NCBI GenBank assembly: GCA_016744375.1
Contig: JADGEM010000008.1
Coordinates: forward strand, 1-64,000
Length of the DNA stretch: 64,000 nt
Source of the DNA: Gammaproteobacteria bacterium
GTDB taxonomy: Bacteria > Pseudomonadota > Gammaproteobacteria > GRL18
Direction of reading: 5' to 3'
The first letter of the stretch is position 1. Each line of letters opens with the position of its first letter. Made by a program: the position numbers and the translations under genes. Below are positions 33,840 to 42,908 of this stretch, one piece after another. The notes beneath the pieces were generated by a model. That model ran no database searches. It worked only from the letters and a program-made list of their open reading frames with translations, and was not told the origin of the DNA.

Positions 33840-34946
33840 TTAGCGATTAAGCAAGGACTCTCCTGTAAAACCGTCATTTTCAAGAATTTCTCTCAAGCGC
33901 TTAAGTGCTTCAAGCTGGATCTGTCTGACTCTTTCCCGGGTCACACCGATTTCATTGCCGACTTCTTCCAGAGTCGCGGTATCATAGCCATGCAGGCCAA
34001 AGCGTCGATCAACCACTTCACGCTGCTTATCATTCAACTGCATCATCCATTTATCCAGACTATCCCTCATATTTTCGTCTTGTAAAAAGGCAAAGGGTTC
34101 CTGATTATCTGTATCAGGAATGGCATCTAATAAAGGACGATCCGCATCCGGTCCCATAGGAACATCAATTGAAGAAATCCGCTCATTTAAGCGGAACATC
34201 TTTTGTACATCCTTAACAGGGCGATCCAGCAAATCAGCAATCTCTTCCGGGCTGGGTTCATGATCAAGCGCCTGAGTGAGTTCTCTTGCTGCTCTGAGAT
34301 AGATATTAATTTCTTTAACAACATGAATTGGTAAGCGAATGGTACGAGTCTGATTCATCAAACCGCGTTCTATGGTCTGACGGATCCACCAGGTGGCATA
34401 GGTTGAGAAGCGAAAACCCCGCTCAGGATCAAATTTTTCAACAGCACGAATTAAACCCAGATTGCCTTCTTCAATTAGGTCTAATAATGGCAGACCCCGA
34501 TTAAGATAGCGGCGGGAAATTTTCACAACCAGACGGAGATTACACTCAATCATCCGCTTGCGGCCCTCTTCAATGCCTTTCTGAGCCATTCTGGAATATT
34601 TAACTTCTTGCTCTGCCGTTAACAGCGTGGCAAAACCAATTTCATTTAAATAGAGGCGTGTTGCATCCATATCCCCTCTAGATGCATCTCTACGTGATGC
34701 AACTTTGGGCTTGGAGGTTTTTTTAGAAGCAGAAACTTTAGTTGTTGCTTTTTTCTTTCTCACTGCTTTCGTTTTTTTAGTTGATTTTGATACGGCTCGT
34801 TTTACTTTAGGTTTAGGTTTTGTTTTTTTAACTTCAGCAAGACAGACATCATGTTCGTCATCATTGCTTTCCGAAGTAAACGCATCCATGACCGAATTTG
34901 AGTGCACTGCATTCATGCACTGCTCTTTAGATTCCATAGATTCCAT
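33840..34946 (-). CDS. rpoS: RNA polymerase sigma factor RpoS
   Basis: This 368-residue sigma-70 family protein has regions 1.2-2 ([11 protein letters not shown], then [19 protein letters not shown]), the 2.3-2.4 stretch with [15 protein letters not shown], region 3 and region 4 with [19 protein letters not shown]. The order rpoS after nlpD, pcm and surE confirms RpoS rather than RpoD. It is longer than E. coli RpoS (330). Residues about 40-82 form a Lys/Ala/Thr-rich stretch with several KK pairs, unlike the usual acidic N-terminus. The first ATG has GGGGTGA upstream. It governs stationary-phase and stress genes. Confidence 0.96.
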   Translation of the reverse strand: MESMESKEQCMNAVHSNSVMDAFTSESNDDEHDVCLAEVKKTKPKPKVKRAVSKSTKKTKAVRKKKATTKVSASKKTSKPKVASRRDASRGDMDATRLYLNEIGFATLLTAEQEVKYSRMAQKGIEEGRKRMIECNLRLVVKISRRYLNRGLPLLDLIEEGNLGLIRAVEKFDPERGFRFSTYATWWIRQTIERGLMNQTRTIRLPIHVVKEINIYLRAARELTQALDHEPSPEEIADLLDRPVKDVQKMFRLNERISSIDVPMGPDADRPLLDAIPDTDNQEPFAFLQDENMRDSLDKWMMQLNDKQREVVDRRFGLHGYDTATLEEVGNEIGVTRERVRQIQLEALKRLREILENDGFTGESLLNR

Positions 34947-35030
34947 TAAATCACCCCTTTATTAATGGTTTGGGTACTATAAAAAGTGCCCCTGGAAGAA
35001 ATATCAATTCAAAGCTTTTCAATAATAAAA

Positions 35031-35909
35031 CTAGCGCGGCAGATAAGTCATCGGATTAACTGGTTTACCATTTTTTCGAATTTCAAAATGCAGTTTATAC
35101 CGATCCGTTCCTGAACGCCCTAAACGGGCAATACTTTGCCCTTTTCTTACAACCTGTCCTTCATTAACCAGCAAAGTCTGATTATGTGCATAAGCACTTA
35201 AAAATGTATCATTATGTTTAATAATGATTAATCGTCCATAACCTACAAGCCCCTGACCACTATAAACTACCTTTCCAGCCTCAGCAGATTTAATCAGGCT
35301 TCCCTTGGCGGCACTTATATCAATGCCTTTTTTGCCACTTCCCGGTGAATACCTCTGGATAACTTTTCCTTTTACGGGCCAGCTCCAGCGGAGTCGATTA
35401 CTTCCTGTAAACGTTTTAGTTTTAGCAGAAGATGTCTTAGCACTCTTAACTTGAGTTCTCTTAGCTTGAGTGCTCTTTACTTGAGTACTCTTTGCCTTGC
35501 CCTGACCCCTACTATACTTTTTGCGGCCCTTATTACCAGAAACTTTAGTCTTTTTTGCATTATTTTTTGAAGAATACGGCAATAAACGTAAGTTATTCCC
35601 CACATAAATGCGATAAGGTGCCTTTATTTTGTTTCTATAAGCAAGATTTTTATAATCCTGACCATATTTCCAGGCAATAGAATAAAGAGTATCCCCTGTC
35701 TTTACCCTATAAAATGTCGGGGTTTTACCGACATGTCTTTTTTTTACACTCTGACCAGCTTTATATGAAGTCGAGTTCCGGTGTTCAACCGGTGCATAAG
35801 TCGTTGAGCAACCCGTGATAAAAAATAAAGCTAAAAAGAGTCCATTCAATGCAGAAGAAACATAAAAAGTGCTTCTGCTTTGTTTTTTTAAAAATAGCCC
35901 AATTTTCAT
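35031..35909 (-). CDS. nlpD: Murein hydrolase activator NlpD
   Basis: This lipoprotein of about 292 residues has a signal ending in FITGC, a LysM domain (about 66-112, YRVKTGDTLYSIAWKYG) and a C-terminal LytM/M23 domain. The LytM metal residues are partly lost: KGIDI stands for HxxxD and KLHFEI for HxH. This fits NlpD, which activates amidase AmiC rather than cutting murein. Between the domains lies a basic linker with imperfect TQVKS/TQAKR repeats. I chose the ATG at 35909, since the longer frame overlaps the upstream gene and puts a poor leader before the signal. It precedes rpoS. Confidence 0.92.
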   Translation of the reverse strand: MKIGLFLKKQSRSTFYVSSALNGLFLALFFITGCSTTYAPVEHRNSTSYKAGQSVKKRHVGKTPTFYRVKTGDTLYSIAWKYGQDYKNLAYRNKIKAPYRIYVGNNLRLLPYSSKNNAKKTKVSGNKGRKKYSRGQGKAKSTQVKSTQAKRTQVKSAKTSSAKTKTFTGSNRLRWSWPVKGKVIQRYSPGSGKKGIDISAAKGSLIKSAEAGKVVYSGQGLVGYGRLIIIKHNDTFLSAYAHNQTLLVNEGQVVRKGQSIARLGRSGTDRYKLHFEIRKNGKPVNPMTYLPR

Positions 35910-35916
35910 AGTACAC

Positions 35917-36498
35917 TTATAATTTATAAATAATATAAGCAATTACCCCACAAAATACAACAAACCAGCCAATAAAATCAATATATTGTTTTAATTTAAG
36001 TTCCATTTCTTTCCCTCCCCACTTCATTAAAGAAGCAACAATAAAAAAACGTGCCCCCCGACCAATGGCTGAAGCAATGATAAAAGGGATAAACAACATA
36101 CCGATTGCGCCAGCAGTAATAGTAAAGACTTTATAAGGTATTGGTGAAAAACCAGCAATAAAAATTGCCCAGAATCCCCACTCGGAAAACCACTCCTGAG
36201 TCACAACATAATGATGTTCCCAACGTCCGCCATTGCTTACAAGTGGTTGAATTAAATCGAAAAACCACAAACCTATTGCATAACCTAAGATGCCGCCAGC
36301 CACTGAAAACAATGTTGTAATCAAGGCAAAACGAAAGGCCTTGTCAGTTTTTGCAAGCGACATGGGTGCCAGCATAACATCTGGCGGAATAGGAAAAAAA
36401 GATGACTCAGCAAAACTCAGTCCTGCCAGATAGCGTTCCGCATGTGGGTGGCGGGACCAGTTCATTACCTTGTCATATAATTTTGAAAATAATTTCAT
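35917..36498 (-). CDS. yqaA: YqaA family membrane protein (DedA/VTT-type)
   Basis: This 193-residue protein has about four to five hydrophobic helices and the YqaA/DedA signs: SFAESSFFPIPPDVMLAP (about 28-45), GAIGMLFIPF and the SAIGRGARFF motif (about 143-152). DedA-like proteins take part in lipid carrier transport and membrane upkeep. The gene lies between pcm (38 bp) and nlpD (7 bp), where yqaA is found in several gammaproteobacteria. Its product is unlikely to share a direct task with Pcm. Confidence 0.85.
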   Translation of the reverse strand: MKLFSKLYDKVMNWSRHPHAERYLAGLSFAESSFFPIPPDVMLAPMSLAKTDKAFRFALITTLFSVAGGILGYAIGLWFFDLIQPLVSNGGRWEHHYVVTQEWFSEWGFWAIFIAGFSPIPYKVFTITAGAIGMLFIPFIIASAIGRGARFFIVASLMKWGGKEMELKLKQYIDFIGWFVVFCGVIAYIIYKL

Positions 36499-36536
36499 TT
36501 TTAAATTAAAAAACCTCTTATAAAAACATAATTCTA

Positions 36537-37196
36537 CTAGGAACGTCCCTTGAGAAGAGGGACAAAACTTACTTTTTCCAGCATTTTTTTGTGAAATTTG
36601 TCTCCGACTCGCTGAAAAAGAAACAATTCCTGCTCACCTTTAATCCCCATAGGAATGATCAATTTGCCACCATCAACCAACTGCTCCAATAGTGAAGTGG
36701 GCAAAGTTTCTGGAGCAGCAGTGACAATTATTGCATCAAAAGGGGCTTTTTCAGGCCAACCCCAGCCACCATCACTATAACGGGTCAAAATGTTATTTAA
36801 CTTAAGCTGACGAAATTTATCTTTGGCATTATCCAGCAAGGGCTTAATGCGCTCAACGCTAAAAACACTGAATACTAATTTTGATAAAATAGCGGTCTGA
36901 TAACCCGACCCGGTTCCCACTTCAAGAACCCGTTTAACATTACCACCTTCCAGAAGAAGCTCTGTCATGCGAGCAACCATATAAGGCTGAGATATAGTCT
37001 GGCCATGACCAATAGGAAGAGAGATATTTTCATACGCTCGAGTTGCCAGAGCTTCATCCATAAACAAATGCCTGGGCATGGATGCCATCACATTCAAAAC
37101 AGCCTCATTTTTTATATTATTCTCTTTGAGAATATTAATCAGCCTGTCCCTTGATCTTTGAGATGTCATCCCTACTCCCGTTATGGAGAGACTCAT
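36537..37196 (-). CDS. pcm: Protein-L-isoaspartate O-methyltransferase
   Basis: This protein of about 219 residues has the SAM-binding motif VLEVGTGSGYQTAIL (about 86-100), PIGHGQTISQPYMVARM (substrate loop) and VTAAPETLP. It methylates isoaspartyl residues in damaged proteins to start repair. The TTG at 37202 and ATG at 37196 are both possible; an AAGG lies just upstream. An ATG further in (MTSQRSRDR) matches the E. coli start. It lies 85 bp after surE on the same strand, in the classical stress-survival cluster. Confidence 0.95.
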   Translation of the reverse strand: MSLSITGVGMTSQRSRDRLINILKENNIKNEAVLNVMASMPRHLFMDEALATRAYENISLPIGHGQTISQPYMVARMTELLLEGGNVKRVLEVGTGSGYQTAILSKLVFSVFSVERIKPLLDNAKDKFRQLKLNNILTRYSDGGWGWPEKAPFDAIIVTAAPETLPTSLLEQLVDGGKLIIPMGIKGEQELFLFQRVGDKFHKKMLEKVSFVPLLKGRS

Positions 37197-37281
37197 AAAC
37201 AATTTACCTTTTTTATTATTATCATTTAAGTATTCATATCCGACAACCAGGAGCCTTACCTTATAGTTCTTTGCACTATTT

Positions 37282-38031
37282 CTAGAGTTCTTTTAACCAT
37301 TGAGCAAGTTGACCCTGCAACTCATAATTTGTTAAATCAATTTTGATCGGTGTCACTGACGCCTGGTTATGATTCAATGCATAAAAATCAGTTCCAGGTC
37401 CTGCATCGGCTTCATCGCCAACAGGCCCTAACCAATAAACCTTTCTATTTCTAGGGTCAATGGCTTCCACTGCCGGTTCAGCTTTATGTCTTTTTCCAAG
37501 ACGGGTCACCTGAACCGATTCAAGATCATCCAGAGCCACATCTGGAACATTGATATTCAGTATCGTATCCACTGCCAGAGGTTCTGTTTGAAGTTTTTGA
37601 ATAATTTTAACAACCAGACTCGCAGCGGTTGAAAAATATTGGCCTTCAAAACTGCCTAAAGAAACCGCAATCGCCGGCAAACCCAGAAAACGTCCTTCCG
37701 TCGCTGCAGCCACCGTCCCGGAATAGAGAATATCATCCCCCATGTTAGGACCACGATTGATACCGGAAACAATAATATCAGGCGGATCATTTTTCAATAG
37801 CGCCGTTATCGCAATATGAACACAATCCGTTGGCGTCCCATTAATGGCAATAAAACCATTATCTGCAGTTTCCGGATAAAGAGGACGGTCAAGAGTCAAT
37901 GAATTACTCGCACCACTGCGATCATTTTGTGGTGCAACAACCGTTACACGGGCAATTTTCTTCAGATGTTCAACCAGACAAATCAAACCCTCTGCCCGAT
38001 AACCATCATCATTACTAACAAGAATGTGCAT
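37282..38031 (-). CDS. surE: 5'/3'-nucleotidase SurE
   Basis: This 249-residue protein starts with ILVSNDDGY, the SurE metal site (Asp8, Asp9), and contains APQNDRSGASNSLT (about 34-47), NGTPTDCVHIA and VSGINRGPNMGDDILYSGTVAAA split at 88-110. It is a metal-dependent nucleoside monophosphate phosphatase of stationary phase. Length is normal (E. coli 253). It is the first gene of the surE-pcm-yqaA-nlpD-rpoS series and is divergent from the Smr gene. Confidence 0.96.
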   Translation of the reverse strand: MHILVSNDDGYRAEGLICLVEHLKKIARVTVVAPQNDRSGASNSLTLDRPLYPETADNGFIAINGTPTDCVHIAITALLKNDPPDIIVSGINRGPNMGDDILYSGTVAAATEGRFLGLPAIAVSLGSFEGQYFSTAASLVVKIIQKLQTEPLAVDTILNINVPDVALDDLESVQVTRLGKRHKAEPAVEAIDPRNRKVYWLGPVGDEADAGPGTDFYALNHNQASVTPIKIDLTNYELQGQLAQWLKEL

Positions 38032-38161
38032 TTAACTTCTTTTATAATTGTTTGTTTTACTGGAGCCACATGAGATAATACTTAAAATTATACTATTTTC
38101 ATATATTTGCAGACATTTATTTGTCTATTTTACCGATATAATGCACCACTGTGATCAAAAG

Positions 38162-38701
38162 ATGAGCAAAAAACAGACAGATGAGGATTTTTCGACCTTT
38201 CAGGATGCCATAAAAGGTGTAAAACCACTGAAAAATGATCGCATTGATCTCTATGCTCATCCTAAAAACACACGCCCTTTTAGAGATAACAATCGATATA
38301 ATGATGAAGCCCAACAAACCCCACTGTCGGATGAACGGGAATCACCTGATGTTTCTGGAGAGGAATTTCTCTTCTTTGCCCGCACGGGCATGCAGTTTAA
38401 AACACAAAAACAACTACGCCAGGGTAAAATCATTATTGATGATCACCTTGACCTTCATGGATACACCATAGCAGAAGCAAGAGAAACACTACTGGAATTC
38501 ATTCAATTTGCACAAAAACAGCAAATCCGCTGTATTCGACTGGTCCACGGCAAAGGCTATCGGAATTCCAGCAATAAACCGGTTTTAAAAAACAAAGTAA
38601 ACAGCTGGCTGAGACAACACCCGGACGTACTTGCCTTCTCATCCGCCCAGCCAAAAGACGGTGGCACCGGAGCCATGTATATCATTATTAAAAGCCACTA
38701 A
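38162..38701 (+). CDS. Smr-domain protein (SmrA/SmrB-like)
   Basis: This protein of about 179 residues has an N-terminal disordered part and a C-terminal Smr domain (about 95-178) with LDLHGYTIAEA, RLVHGKGY and GGTGAMYI, the usual motifs of this nicking or RNA-cleaving domain. The MSKKQTDEDFSTFQDAIKG start aligns with SmrB, which cuts mRNA between collided ribosomes. I prefer ATG 38162 to the longer frame from 38048, whose extra part is promoter-like. It is divergent from surE and ends overlapping the convergent thioredoxin gene by four bases. Confidence 0.88.
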   Translation: MSKKQTDEDFSTFQDAIKGVKPLKNDRIDLYAHPKNTRPFRDNNRYNDEAQQTPLSDERESPDVSGEEFLFFARTGMQFKTQKQLRQGKIIIDDHLDLHGYTIAEARETLLEFIQFAQKQQIRCIRLVHGKGYRNSSNKPVLKNKVNSWLRQHPDVLAFSSAQPKDGGTGAMYIIIKSH

Positions 38702-39753
38702 TCCCAAAGCTCAACCTCAACACCCTCTTCCCTCATTTTATCCGCACGACGCTGCACAAAACGCTGAAATTCAGGCTCAGTTAAATAGGCCTGAGTCAAA
38801 ATATAATCAAACACAGCCTGAATATGAAAGTTTTTCAGATAAGCTTCTGAACGAAAAACAGGACCAACCTCAGAGCTTTCGCCGGGCTCATAAAATAAAA
38901 TAGAAGGGGTATAATGAATGTTTAAGTGTTTAGCCAGTTTTTTCTGGCTCATCAGCTCACCACCTGGTGCAACAACTTTTTCAGCAGAATTAATATCAAC
39001 CTGAGCAATAGTAAATTGCTTAAGCTGTTTATAAACCGGTAAACGTCTGAATAAGTCCCCATGTAATTCATTACATTCTAAACAATCCCCCTGTTCAAAC
39101 AGTATCATCACCGGCTTTTTACTGTTCTGAATCAATGCTGATAAATCTTCGGCCTTGCTAATAAATTTTTCTTTTGGTTTATTCATTAAGACAATGGCTG
39201 GTGTCTCATTCTGTAAAGTCTCTGTCTGTGATACTTTACCCGATTGTGATAAAACTCGATCAAGTGCTGCTGAGAATTTTTCAGGGGCATAATAACCATT
39301 CATGCGAAATTGAGACTGGCCTTTATGATCAAGAAAAATCAGAGTTGGAGTAAACATCACCTTCATCCGCCGTGCGAATTCTTTTTCAGAAACTTCCTCA
39401 CCATCAAATAAAGTCACTGCCTTGTCACCCCACATGTTAATTTCAATGAGATCAAAATTTTGACTCATCGTCTCAACAATAGCGGGACGAGAAAAATTAT
39501 CATCCAATAATTTCTTACAATAAGGGCAACCATCCTGATGAAAATAAAGGATGATCTGCCGATTCTTATCATTTGCATCATTCAGATCATCCTGCAACTC
39601 CAGAAATGATCCCTTAAACCAGTTGGGTTTTTCATAAAAACCAGGATTCACCATCCCCTCACCAAGCTGCCCTTCAGTTGAAGCCTGGCTGACCAAGCTG
39701 AGTAAACTAAAGCTCAGCAAACTGAAAAAACAAATAAATAGTTTTTTTATCAT
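38698..39753 (-). CDS. Periplasmic protein with two thioredoxin-like domains (SoxW-like)
   Basis: This protein of about 351 residues has a signal peptide and two thioredoxin-fold halves. The first (about 45-175) carries DGCPYCKK, the redox CxxC, with the cis-Pro in FTPTLIFLDHKG. The second (about 200-340) carries DCLECNEL and YTPSILFYEP. CPYC is the sort seen in SoxW and related sulfur-oxidation thioredoxins. I start at the ATG of MIKKLF; an ATG seven codons earlier would extend the signal. No sox genes lie nearby. It may act on periplasmic disulfides or thiols of c-type cytochromes; this is inference. Confidence 0.8.
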   Translation of the reverse strand: MIKKLFICFFSLLSFSLLSLVSQASTEGQLGEGMVNPGFYEKPNWFKGSFLELQDDLNDANDKNRQIILYFHQDGCPYCKKLLDDNFSRPAIVETMSQNFDLIEINMWGDKAVTLFDGEEVSEKEFARRMKVMFTPTLIFLDHKGQSQFRMNGYYAPEKFSAALDRVLSQSGKVSQTETLQNETPAIVLMNKPKEKFISKAEDLSALIQNSKKPVMILFEQGDCLECNELHGDLFRRLPVYKQLKQFTIAQVDINSAEKVVAPGGELMSQKKLAKHLNIHYTPSILFYEPGESSEVGPVFRSEAYLKNFHIQAVFDYILTQAYLTEPEFQRFVQRRADKMREEGVEVELWD

Positions 39754-40021
39754 AAATAACCCTGTTGTTGACACAATTGCTTAGTATAAATCATCACAAA
39801 ACTACGTCCTTTACCCCACACTCGCAGTACTACATTATAAATAGGTCGAAACCCACCATTTTTCAATCACAACAACAGGCAATAAGCTGCCTCCCACCAG
39901 TGTCAAAAATCAGTCACCAGCAAATCCAGCTTAAAAAACACAATAACTAGTTGTATTTATTGAACTTTTATTTTTATTAAAACTTGGCACAGTATAAGCA
40001 TGTACTCTAACAAGTAATTAA

Positions 40022-40963
40022 ATGATTAGCGTGGTGAAAAAAATGGTAATTCCAACTTTATCTATTGTAAAAGGTTCATATTCAGTTGATACGGATGCTC
40101 AAAACAAGCAAGTAAACAAAACAATTGATAGCCTCAATGCTGACAAACAGGCATTACTTGAGTTGTCAAACAAACTGCATTCAACCCTGGATCTCAATAC
40201 CTTAATTACCCTCTTCAAACTGGATGTAAGCCCTATTTTAAACCTGGATGATGTTTATTATCAGGCATCTGATCACAATGAAGCATTTGATGTAAAAGGC
40301 CGCCACATGGTCTCTTATCAACTCGTTCTTCAGAAAAAAGATCTGGGTGAAATTGCTTTAATCAGACGTACTCGCTTCAGTAATAAAGAACAAAAATTTA
40401 TTGAAAAGATACTGGTTGCTCTGCTTTCACCACTGAACAATGCCCTGGATTATCAACAGGCAATGAGTCTTGCTCTACATGATCCACTCACAGGCATATT
40501 CAACCGTTTTGCAATGGACAGCATGGTTTCCAGAGAAATTGAATTATCACATAGAAACAACACACCTCTATCCATGATTGCCCTGGATGTTGATTATTTC
40601 AAAAAAGTCAATGACACCTACGGTCACGCCTTTGGTGATTGTGTTCTTAAACATCTGACAAAATGCGTCAAAGAATGCACCCGGACCAGTGATGCCATGT
40701 TTCGCTATGGCGGCGAAGAGTTTAATCTCTTATTAAATAACACCGAATTATCCGGTGCTCAGGAACTTGCTGAGCGCATCCGCAAGCACATCGAAGAAAC
40801 CCCTTGTACCTGTGATGATCAGAACATTAATATCACCGTCAGCCTGGGTATCAGTATTCTCAATGACAATGATACCCAAGCCAGCTTCTTTAAACGTGCT
40901 GATGACGCACTCTATCAGGCTAAAGAAACCGGACGTAATAAGGTGATCTATCAGGATAGTTAA
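40022..40963 (+). CDS. Diguanylate cyclase
   Basis: This 313-residue cytoplasmic protein has an N-terminal helical/GAF-like part (about 30-150) and a GGDEF domain (about 155-310). The active site reads RYGGEEF, and the I-site RTSD lies five residues before it, so the enzyme is probably active and under product inhibition. The HDPLTGIFNRFAM start of the domain is typical. It makes c-di-GMP from two GTP. It stands alone; a start at the third Met-containing position (MVIPTL) is also possible, and no clear ribosome site was seen. Confidence 0.9.
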   Translation: MISVVKKMVIPTLSIVKGSYSVDTDAQNKQVNKTIDSLNADKQALLELSNKLHSTLDLNTLITLFKLDVSPILNLDDVYYQASDHNEAFDVKGRHMVSYQLVLQKKDLGEIALIRRTRFSNKEQKFIEKILVALLSPLNNALDYQQAMSLALHDPLTGIFNRFAMDSMVSREIELSHRNNTPLSMIALDVDYFKKVNDTYGHAFGDCVLKHLTKCVKECTRTSDAMFRYGGEEFNLLLNNTELSGAQELAERIRKHIEETPCTCDDQNINITVSLGISILNDNDTQASFFKRADDALYQAKETGRNKVIYQDS

Positions 40964-41064
40964 AGGTTTAGAATTATCTCTGGTTCACAGTTTATTTTTC
41001 ATAAGTTTGCTATAATTCAATTAGAAACAAGCGAAAAAAAATCAAAAATTGACCGAGAATCATA

Positions 41065-41511
41065 ATGAACCAGAAAAATCTGGAAAAACTCATCTCAACC
41101 GGCTATAGACTGATTGCCCTGGAAACCGACTCACCGGAACAGACAATCAATGACTTTCGTCCTCTGGTCAGAGAAGGTAAAGCCATTTACCAATGGGAAA
41201 ATAACACCGGTCTGAGCCGCCTCGAAGCCTCACACATCAATATACCAAACACAAAAACCCCTGAAATGGTTATAAACCATATTAAACAGAGCAAACTCTA
41301 CGGAATCTATTTACTGGTTGGATTCAACAATGACATAGCCAAACATGGAATACTTCAGGTGCTCAAGCAAATTGCTGATGACAAAAAAGGCAATAAAACC
41401 ATCATCTTCATCGATAATTACTTTAATTACCCCCACAAACTCATGAACAAACTCCTGATCACACAAGAACCAGAAGTTAGAGCACGTACTTCAATGGAAC
41501 AAATCGCCTAA
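41065..41511 (+). CDS. Orphan domain resembling the N-terminus of Ycf46-type AAA ATPases
   Basis: This 148-residue protein has the pattern LEKLISTGYRLIALETDSPE (split at 6-25), then an IYQWENNTGLSRLE segment, then TPEMVINHIKQSKLYGIYLL. That order recalls the N-terminal, non-ATPase domain of Ycf46-type AAA proteins, which senses or recruits partners. The Walker A/B and later AAA parts are missing and no ATPase gene follows. It lies 100 bp after the diguanylate cyclase and 200 bp before the toxin-antitoxin pair. Identity of the domain is tentative. Confidence 0.5.
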   Translation: MNQKNLEKLISTGYRLIALETDSPEQTINDFRPLVREGKAIYQWENNTGLSRLEASHINIPNTKTPEMVINHIKQSKLYGIYLLVGFNNDIAKHGILQVLKQIADDKKGNKTIIFIDNYFNYPHKLMNKLLITQEPEVRARTSMEQIA

Positions 41512-41659
41512 AAAAGCCATATAACCATAAAAACACCAAGGGATTTAACCCGCTTATCCATGCCGCTCACTGACAACAGGCCTATTCTTCTTATATCCAG
41601 CAAGCCAATCAGATGTTTCAGAAAAATCATCCATAACTACACTTATATCTACATCTATA

Positions 41660-41697
41660 TATAGACATATTTTCATATTATGTACTAGTATAGACAT
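41660..41697. promoter_or_regulatory. Paired direct repeats upstream of the antitoxin gene
   Basis: TATAGACAT occurs at 41660-41668 and again at 41689-41697, 29 bp apart and 15 bp before the antitoxin start codon. Antitoxins of this class usually bind their own promoter, so these may be its operators. Confidence 0.35.
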
Positions 41698-41712
41698 TAG
41701 AGGGTAGTAAAT

Positions 41713-42114
41713 ATGATAAAACAAGATACAAATTGCTTAGATGAGTGCAAAGATAAAAAGCAAGTTGCTTTAAAAGCAGCACTCAACATCCTAAATAAAT
41801 GGGAATGCAGTGAGCAAGAGAAAACCTCTATATTGGGGGTAAGTCGGGCAACACTCCATAAGTACCAAAGCAATCCATTTTCAGCCAGGGTATCACCTGA
41901 TTTATTGGAACGGATTAGTTACCTGCTTAATATCCATTCATCACTAAGAATACTGTTTGAAAATAAAGAAAATGTTTACGGGTTTGTTCGTATGCCCAAT
42001 TCAAATTATTTCTTTAATGGCATGGCTCCTATGGATATTATGAGCAAAGGAACGGTTGCAAACCTTTATGAGGTCAACAATCAAATTAACACTTTGAGAG
42101 GCGGTCAATGGTAA
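41713..42114 (+). CDS. Xre/MbcA/ParS-type antitoxin
   Basis: This 133-residue protein has an N-terminal helix-turn-helix (about 30-58, with GVSRATLHKYQ) and a C-terminal toxin-binding DUF2384-type domain (about 65-130, ISYLLNIHSSLRILF, then NGMAPMDIMSKG). It is the usual partner of RES-domain toxins. It overlaps the toxin gene by seven bases (ATGGTAA), as expected for a coupled pair. It likely represses its own promoter, where paired repeats are seen. Confidence 0.9.
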   Translation: MIKQDTNCLDECKDKKQVALKAALNILNKWECSEQEKTSILGVSRATLHKYQSNPFSARVSPDLLERISYLLNIHSSLRILFENKENVYGFVRMPNSNYFFNGMAPMDIMSKGTVANLYEVNNQINTLRGGQW

Positions 42115-42794
42115 CAGAAAAGTTTGATAAGAAAGTCTGTTACCGATTAATTAATAGTAAGTTCCCCCCCATCAATCTATTTGATGATGTTGCTGAACAA
42201 GGTGAGTTTGAAGCACTATATGACGTGCAGAAAATGACTAACCCCAGAATACAAAATGAAGTGGGAAACTTGAATCTATTGCCACCCAATGAAATTCCCT
42301 ACAATATAACCGGGTGCAACTGGGCAATAGCCCCCTTTACCCATATCAGACCAGAGGGCTCACGTTTTTCTAATGGCACGTATGGTATTTATTATGCCGC
42401 TAAAGATATAGACACTGCCATTAAAGAAACTGTTTATCATCAGGAAAAATACTTAAAAAAAGTCAGTGGTTTTAAATACGATAGACTTGTAATGCTCACC
42501 TTATGCACTACTTTTTCAGCAGAGCTGGTCAATATAGCTGATCCACTAATTGATGATCAAGACTGGTATGCCCTTGATAATTACAGATCATCACAACAAC
42601 TGGGGGCAAGCGTAAAGAAAGATGGGTTAGCCGGTATTTTTTATGGATCCGTAAGAAATAAATATTCACACTGTTACGCCTTGTTTACACCAAAGTGTAT
42701 TGATGAGATTGTTCAAGGCAGCCATTACGAATACATCTGGGACGGCTCATGTATTAGTACTGTATCCGAAATAAGTTGTATTCATAAGCCATAG
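42108..42794 (+). CDS. RES-domain toxin
   Basis: This 228-residue protein has the RES triad: Arg86 in EGSRFSNGTYGIYYAA, Glu107 in AIKETVYH, and a Ser in GIFYGSVRNK nearer the C-terminus. RES toxins resemble ADP-ribosyl transferases and deplete NAD+. The antitoxin gene overlaps upstream. A somewhat long N-terminus (about 70 residues before the core) is within the family's range. The unit lies between housekeeping genes and is probably acquired. Confidence 0.9.
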   Translation: MVTEKFDKKVCYRLINSKFPPINLFDDVAEQGEFEALYDVQKMTNPRIQNEVGNLNLLPPNEIPYNITGCNWAIAPFTHIRPEGSRFSNGTYGIYYAAKDIDTAIKETVYHQEKYLKKVSGFKYDRLVMLTLCTTFSAELVNIADPLIDDQDWYALDNYRSSQQLGASVKKDGLAGIFYGSVRNKYSHCYALFTPKCIDEIVQGSHYEYIWDGSCISTVSEISCIHKP

Positions 42795-42877
42795 TTGGGG
42801 GATACTACAGCATCTGTACAGGCAGTCTTTTGATGGGAAGATTGTTCTTTATTTGGGTGAATAATTAACACCGTTGA

Positions 42878-42896
42878 CATGGGCGAGAGGCCCATG
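42878..42896. repeat. REP-like hairpin between the toxin gene and rluB
   Basis: CATGGGC-GAGAG-GCCCATG is a perfect 7-bp hairpin. Its right arm and flank (GCCCATGCTCCCAGG) recur in similar form at 33767-33780 (inverted) and 49540-49552. It lies in the convergent gap and could end both transcripts, though no T-run follows. Confidence 0.55.
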
Positions 42897-42908
42897 CTCC
42901 CAGGATTT

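Noticed and set aside
38048-38161. An upstream extension of the Smr gene
   Set aside because: The extra part is hydrophobic and unlike Smr proteins, and the later ATG matches the SmrB start.
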